Below are positions 59,663-64,000 of a stretch of 64,000 nucleotides of DNA, piece by piece; the first letter of the stretch is position 1; each line of letters begins with the position of its first letter. This stretch comes from Aureimonas populi (GTDB lineage: Bacteria; Pseudomonadota; Alphaproteobacteria; Rhizobiales; Rhizobiaceae): contig NZ_CP072611.1 of NCBI RefSeq assembly GCF_017815515.1, positions 3,410,001 to 3,474,000 of the forward strand, in the 5' to 3' direction. The notes beneath the pieces are model-generated. The model was not told where the DNA came from, ran no database searches, and worked only from the letters and a program-made list of their open reading frames with translations. A program made the position numbers and the translations under genes.

Positions 59663-62600
59663 CAGAAGTCGAGGGGCGGGCCGACGCCCGGTAGCCCTTC
59701 GTAAGAAGGCGGCGGCGGGCCGGCCGGCCCCGGAGCTTCAGGCTCCTGCAAGAGGGGTTCGGGCAGAGAGACGGCCGGCGCGGCCGGGTCGGCGCTCTGC
59801 GCCGCTTCCTCGGCCCTCGCCCGCTCCGCCTCCTCGGCGCGAATACGCTCCTGCTCTTCCTCCGCCGCCGCGCGCTCCGCCTCCTGCCGTGCCGCCTCGG
59901 CTTCCTGCTCGAGGCGCAGCCGTTCGGCCTCGGCCCGCTCGCGCTCGGCGGCCAGATGGCGGTAATAGCGCGCCTCACGCCGCAGCCTCAGCGTCTCGCG
60001 CAAATCCTCGCGCATCGCCTCCAGCCGTTCCTGCTCGCGGGCATAGGCGCGCAGCGAAAGATAGGAGGTCAGCGGCTCCACGTCGGAGAGAACGAAGGGC
60101 GCGCCAAAGGGACCGTCGATCCGGTAGCCGATCGCCGGCGCCGTATCGGGCAGGCGCTCTGCCTCAGGGGGCGTGAAGGCAAGGGCAAGAGTGCCTTCCA
60201 CACCGAAATCGGCCAGGCGGATCGAGCCGCTGCCGACCAGCCTCTCGTCCCCCGCCTCCAGACTCACCGGCAGAACGCGAAGGGCACCCAGCCCCAAAAC
60301 GAGATCCGCCTCCACATCCCCCAGGGGATAGGCGGCGCCCTCGTCCGCCTGCCGCAGCAACCCCGCCACGGGCTCGGACTCCAACTCGAAACCCTGCGCA
60401 TCGACGGCGGCCAGAAGGCCCGGCAGGCGCGAGGGCGCGATGCCGCGCAGCGCCGCTTCGGCCAGGGCCACGCGCCCCTCGCCCGTCAGTGATGAGGCCA
60501 GGGCCGCGAAGCTCTGCCCGCTGCCCTCGCCCGCAATCCGGCCGGTGAGGATACCCTCCAGCGGGCCGCCGGCAGGCAGGCGTGCATCTTCCATTGAGAG
60601 GTCGAAAGCCAGGCTGCCGAGCCCGCCTGCGTTCCGCATCTCCACGCGCCCGGCCGGCCGCCCGCCGGCAAGGCTCGCGGCGGCATCCAGAAGGCGCAGG
60701 CGGTCGGCGCCGCCCTCGACCGTCGCCGTGAAATCGCGCGCCTCGGCCCCGCCGCCCAAATCGAGCCGCCCGGCCTCCAGATCGACCACGAACGCGGTTC
60801 GCGGCAGAAGCGAGGAGCCGAAGGGCTGCTCCGGCCAGCCCTCCCCGGCGCCGCCGTCCGGTGGGCCGGCATAGACGACCGTCGCCAGCCAGGGCAGCGA
60901 CAGGTCGGAGAGGGAAAGGCCGCCGCCCACGGGCCCGCCCGCATCCGCCGCGAGGGCGCCGGCGATCCCCGTCTGCACCACCGTTCCCTCGATCCCCTCC
61001 AGCCGCCATCCCTCCCGCGTCCAGCCGAGCCGGGCGGAAAGGTCCAGCGGCACCGCGTCCAGCCCCTGGCCGAAGGCGGTGCCGGAAGCCACGAGCCAGA
61101 GCGAGGCGTCCTCGCTGGAGGCGCGAAGGTCGAGATCGGCCGAGGCGAGGCCGGACGCGTCGAACCCCGTGGTGCCGCTCAGCGACGCCTGCGAGCCGGG
61201 CGCGCTCAGCGCCAGCTCGGTCCGCGCGGCCGAGATGTCCTCGCCCGAAAGGGAGGCCGTGACCGTGAGCGGAGCCGGCAGGCCGAGGTCGATGCCGGCC
61301 AGCCCCAGTTGCGACAGAAGCAGGCCGGGCTCCTCGCTCGAAAGGCTCGCATTCGCCTCGAAACGCCCGCCCTCGCGAAGCGCTGCGAGGCCCTCCCCGG
61401 CTTGCGCCGTGAGCGCGAGCTGCGTCTCGCCCGCCTGCCCTTCGAGGCTGACCCGCAACGCGCCGGATTCCGCATCCGGCGGGGCGGAAACGACGCCGGA
61501 AACGGCGAGCGCGCCCAGCGGGCGCAGGCGGACGGCCAGCGTATCCATGATGGGGTGGTCGGGAAAGGCGCGCACGAGAAGCCCGGCGGCCTGCGCCGAA
61601 TCCTCTGCGCCGAGCTCGAACGCGAGGTCGGGCCTCGGCGATGTGGACAGTTCCGCCACCGTGCCGCGCGCGTCCAGTGTCATGCCGGCAAGGCCCTCAA
61701 CGATCAGGCTGCGCAGGTCGAGGAGGTCGTCGGCGAAGGAGAAGTCCGCCGCCAGCGTGTCCGCCTGGTAGCCGGCGAGGGAAACGGGCCCGGCGTCGAT
61801 GCGCAGGTCCATCGCCTCCACCGGCTCGATGATCTCCGCGCCGCCCGAGAAGACCCGCGCGAAGGCGAGGAAGGCGTCGAGATCGGCCGCCTCGCCGGCA
61901 AGGTCGGCGGAAAGCTGGCGCGCGCCCGGCTCGCCACCGCGCTCCAGCCGGCCCACCAGCCGCTGGCCGCCGACATCGACCTCCAGCGATTCGAACACCT
62001 GCTCGCGTTCGCTCAGGCGGACCCGGCCCGAGAAGCCGGCGCGGCTCAGCGCCGCCACGGCCGGCTCGGCCGCCGTGCCCGTCAGCCAGGAGGCAAAGCG
62101 CCCAGGCTGGCGCGCGGCCACGAGAAGGTCGCCGGCAAAGCCGAGCGATTCGCGCACCGTCATCAGCCCGGAGGCTTCCACGAGGGTGCGCCCCGGCAGT
62201 TCGGCGGAAAGTTCGCGGATCGCCCATCCCCCACCCGTCGGCGAGCCCCGGAAGCGCGTGTTGCGGATCGTGGTGTCGCCCGCCGTCACCACCGGCAGCA
62301 CCAGCTCGATCTCGCCGGGAATCTCCACCGGCGGGATGGCGGCCAGCGTGCGGCGCACCGCCTCGGCGCGGGCGGGAAAGTCCGGCGCGGCGCCCCCCTC
62401 GCCCGGCGTGGCGCCCGGCAGCGCGTCCACATCCACCTGCTCGCCCTGCAAGGAGAGCGTGAAGTGCGGAATGTCGGCGATGTCGAGCGAACCCTCCCCG
62501 CTCAGCACATAGGGCCGCTCGCCGCCCCCGATCTCGGCGCGCATGGAGGTGAACTCGGCCCGGCGCGGCGTCAGCGCCAGCGCGCTGGTCAGCCGCACGG

Positions 62601-63351
62601 GCGGCAGCGTCCCCGCCTCCTCCCCCGGCAGGGGCGAGACCAACTCGAAACCGCCGGAAAAGTCCAGCGCGCCGTCGCCCACGAGCGTCGTGCCGTCGAA
62701 CATGAAGGACGCGCCGAGCGGCGCGGAGGAAAGGGTCAGCCGCAAGGGCCACTCGCCCTCCGGCGCGATGCGCCCGGAGGCCAGCGAGAAGGTGAAGGGC
62801 CGCCCGTCGAGCGAAAGCGCGCCGCCCCCCGCGAAGGGGCCGCTCAGGGTCTGGGCCGAAAGCTGCGCCTCGATGCCCGCAAGCTCGCGCGTGCGCCCCG
62901 TCTCCCGGTTCTGCAGGCTGACGCGCCCGTTGGTGATCTCCACATTCTCCAGGATCACGTTGGACCCCGTCGCGCCGGCGAGCGGCGGGCCGGCGGGCCG
63001 GCCATCGGCCCCCAGCTTCACGCGCAGATGCGGCGATTCCAGGCGCATCTGGAAGATGCGGATCTCGCCGGAAAGATAGGGCGCCAGCTCCGCATCCATG
63101 CGGAAGCGCTCCAGCGTCATTACCGGCTCCGCCCCGTCCGGGCCGACGACCACATCGGTGAAGGTCAGCGAGGGGAACGGCAGGAGCCGCGCCTCCGCCT
63201 CGCCCGCCACGCGCACAGGCTGGCCCAGGGCGCGGCTCGCCTCTCGCTCGAAATCCTCGCGAAAGGCCGTCCAGTCGACGAAGAGCGGGACCACGAGCGC
63301 GGCGCAGAGGAGGAGAACGACGAGACCGCCGATCGCGATGAAGATCCTCAA
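59662..63351 (-). CDS. Giant AsmA-family inner-membrane protein
   Basis: This 1229-residue protein starts with one membrane helix (IAIGGLVVLLLCAALVVPLFV) and the AsmA signature DWTAFREDFEREASRALGQPVRVAGEAEARLLPFPSLTFTDVVVG in outline. It continues as a long beta-rich periplasmic body typical of the bridge-like AsmA/TamB family, which carries phospholipid towards the outer membrane. A C-terminal AsmA block (about 1010-1080) precedes a charged helix (REARYYRHLAAERERAEAERL onward) and a Pro-rich tail. The partner is unknown. Confidence 0.9.
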   Translation of the reverse strand: MRIFIAIGGLVVLLLCAALVVPLFVDWTAFREDFEREASRALGQPVRVAGEAEARLLPFPSLTFTDVVVGPDGAEPVMTLERFRMDAELAPYLSGEIRIFQMRLESPHLRVKLGADGRPAGPPLAGATGSNVILENVEITNGRVSLQNRETGRTRELAGIEAQLSAQTLSGPFAGGGALSLDGRPFTFSLASGRIAPEGEWPLRLTLSSAPLGASFMFDGTTLVGDGALDFSGGFELVSPLPGEEAGTLPPVRLTSALALTPRRAEFTSMRAEIGGGERPYVLSGEGSLDIADIPHFTLSLQGEQVDVDALPGATPGEGGAAPDFPARAEAVRRTLAAIPPVEIPGEIELVLPVVTAGDTTIRNTRFRGSPTGGGWAIRELSAELPGRTLVEASGLMTVRESLGFAGDLLVAARQPGRFASWLTGTAAEPAVAALSRAGFSGRVRLSEREQVFESLEVDVGGQRLVGRLERGGEPGARQLSADLAGEAADLDAFLAFARVFSGGAEIIEPVEAMDLRIDAGPVSLAGYQADTLAADFSFADDLLDLRSLIVEGLAGMTLDARGTVAELSTSPRPDLAFELGAEDSAQAAGLLVRAFPDHPIMDTLAVRLRPLGALAVSGVVSAPPDAESGALRVSLEGQAGETQLALTAQAGEGLAALREGGRFEANASLSSEEPGLLLSQLGLAGIDLGLPAPLTVTASLSGEDISAARTELALSAPGSQASLSGTTGFDASGLASADLDLRASSEDASLWLVASGTAFGQGLDAVPLDLSARLGWTREGWRLEGIEGTVVQTGIAGALAADAGGPVGGGLSLSDLSLPWLATVVYAGPPDGGAGEGWPEQPFGSSLLPRTAFVVDLEAGRLDLGGGAEARDFTATVEGGADRLRLLDAAASLAGGRPAGRVEMRNAGGLGSLAFDLSMEDARLPAGGPLEGILTGRIAGEGSGQSFAALASSLTGEGRVALAEAALRGIAPSRLPGLLAAVDAQGFELESEPVAGLLRQADEGAAYPLGDVEADLVLGLGALRVLPVSLEAGDERLVGSGSIRLADFGVEGTLALAFTPPEAERLPDTAPAIGYRIDGPFGAPFVLSDVEPLTSYLSLRAYAREQERLEAMREDLRETLRLRREARYYRHLAAERERAEAERLRLEQEAEAARQEAERAAAEEEQERIRAEEAERARAEEAAQSADPAAPAVSLPEPLLQEPEAPGPAGPPPPSYEGLPGVGPPLDF

Positions 63352-63487
63352 CCGGCCGCCTCCTTTCCCTTGAGCGTTCGATGGAGGTTAGGCCAGAACC
63401 CTTGAGCTTTGTCGAGCCTTCCGGCGACACGAAACGTGGCGGGCGTTCCACTAGTGTTCCTGGCCGAATGGCTTAAATAGGGACGCG

Positions 63488-64000
63488 ATGAGCGACTCTC
63501 CGAACAGCCCACCCGCGAAAGGCCTCTCCATCTCGCAGCGCGCCATGGCCGCGCGCGGGCCGGCGGCCGGCGCCGCGCCGGACTATCTGGCGGGGCTGAA
63601 CCCCGAGCAGCGCCTGGCGGTGGAAACCACCGAGGGGCCGGTGCTGGTGCTGGCCGGCGCGGGCACGGGCAAGACGCGCGTCCTGACGACGCGCATCGCG
63701 CATATCCTGGCCACGGGGCGTGCCTATCCCTCTCAGATTCTCGCCGTCACCTTCACCAACAAGGCCGCGCGCGAGATGAAGACGCGCATCGGCCTTCTGG
63801 TCGGCGAGGCGGTGGAGGGGATGCCGTGGCTCGGCACCTTCCACTCCATCGGCGTGAAGATCCTGCGGCGCCACGCCGAGCTGGTGGGCCTGAAGTCGAA
63901 CTTTACCATCCTCGACACCGACGACCAGATCCGCCTCATCAAGCAATTGATCCAGGCCGAGAATCTCGACGACAAGCGCTGGCCGGCCCGCACCTTCGCC
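63488..64000 (+). CDS. uvrD: UvrD/PcrA-type DNA helicase, 5' part
   Basis: The gene runs off the window; 171 codons are seen. A 30-residue variable start precedes YLAGLNPEQRLAVETTEGPVLVLAGAGTGKTRVL in outline, with the Q motif and Walker A. Then come TFTNKAAREMKTRI (motif Ia) and WLGTFHSIGVKILRRHA (motif Ib), typical of superfamily 1A repair helicases. UvrD acts in nucleotide excision and mismatch repair. ATG at 63488 is the first suitable start. Confidence 0.94.
   Translation, partial: MSDSPNSPPAKGLSISQRAMAARGPAAGAAPDYLAGLNPEQRLAVETTEGPVLVLAGAGTGKTRVLTTRIAHILATGRAYPSQILAVTFTNKAAREMKTRIGLLVGEAVEGMPWLGTFHSIGVKILRRHAELVGLKSNFTILDTDDQIRLIKQLIQAENLDDKRWPARTFA

Noticed and set aside
61309..63405. 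Long 698-codon plus-strand open frame opposite the AsmA-like gene
   Set aside because: It is a GC-driven shadow. Its translation is His/Arg/Gly-rich with no domain, whereas the minus strand gives a coherent AsmA protein.

Overview
The window is GC-rich chromosomal DNA from an alphaproteobacterium, very probably of the order Hyphomicrobiales (Rhizobiales). The evidence is a complete acpXL to lpxXL locus for very-long-chain acylation of lipid A, a permuted two-piece tmRNA whose tag reads ANDNYAEARLAA, an alphaproteobacterial SspB, and the gene runs hflK-hflC-degP/serB-miaA and ilvB-ilvH. Genes are densely packed and many overlap by 4 bases (ATGA or GTGA). I saw no insertion sequence, prophage, integrase or CRISPR array. 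The window opens inside a probable ribA and closes inside a UvrD-type helicase gene.

Layout. 1-2.4 kb: ribA 5' end, a Nudix hydrolase and a D,D-carboxypeptidase. 2.5-5.9 kb: a bacterial-proteasome (Anbu) operon of ATP-grasp, alpha-E and Anbu protease, without the usual transglutaminase gene. 5.9-10.7 kb: moaA, a glycine-zipper lipoprotein, two drug/metabolite exporters and mobA. 10.8-13.1 kb: a polar amino-acid ABC importer lacking its ATPase, followed by a convergent Lrp-type regulator. 13.7-19 kb: a UDG-family protein, a histidine kinase, DUF1289, a retropepsin-like protease, TauE/SafE and dusA. 19.1-20.6 kb: a small secreted repeat protein divergent from a LysR regulator. 20.6-25.4 kb: acpXL, two ketosynthases, an oxidoreductase and lpxXL. 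25.5-30.3 kb: a GGDEF-EAL protein, a stand-alone receiver, a betaine/choline-type ABC permease and ATPase, and an entericidin.

30.6-39.7 kb is the least ordinary stretch. It carries a flippase-like membrane protein, a GT-C type membrane protein, tRNA-Lys, a HAD-UbiA fusion, a DprE1-like FAD oxidase, a small EamA/SMR-type transporter, an extended SDR and a class III aminotransferase, and ends in a strong terminator. Together these suggest synthesis and translocation of a polyprenyl-phosphate-linked pentose or aminosugar for an envelope glycan.

39.8-49.5 kb: a thioredoxin-reductase-like flavoprotein, PilZ, ilvC coupled to a TetR gene, pdxJ, a coiled-coil membrane protein, a RecD-like helicase, a LysE exporter, ilvH and ilvB. 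A compact attenuator lies upstream of ilvB, with leader peptide MKKNLILVSRRTREAV, nested hairpins, a terminator and a promoter so close that the leader mRNA may be leaderless. 49.5-64 kb: DUF1206, miaA, serB, degP, hflC, hflK, folA, thyA, two-piece ssrA, sspB (the adaptor for the ssrA tag), DUF4169, a ribbon-helix-helix protein, a giant AsmA-like protein and uvrD.
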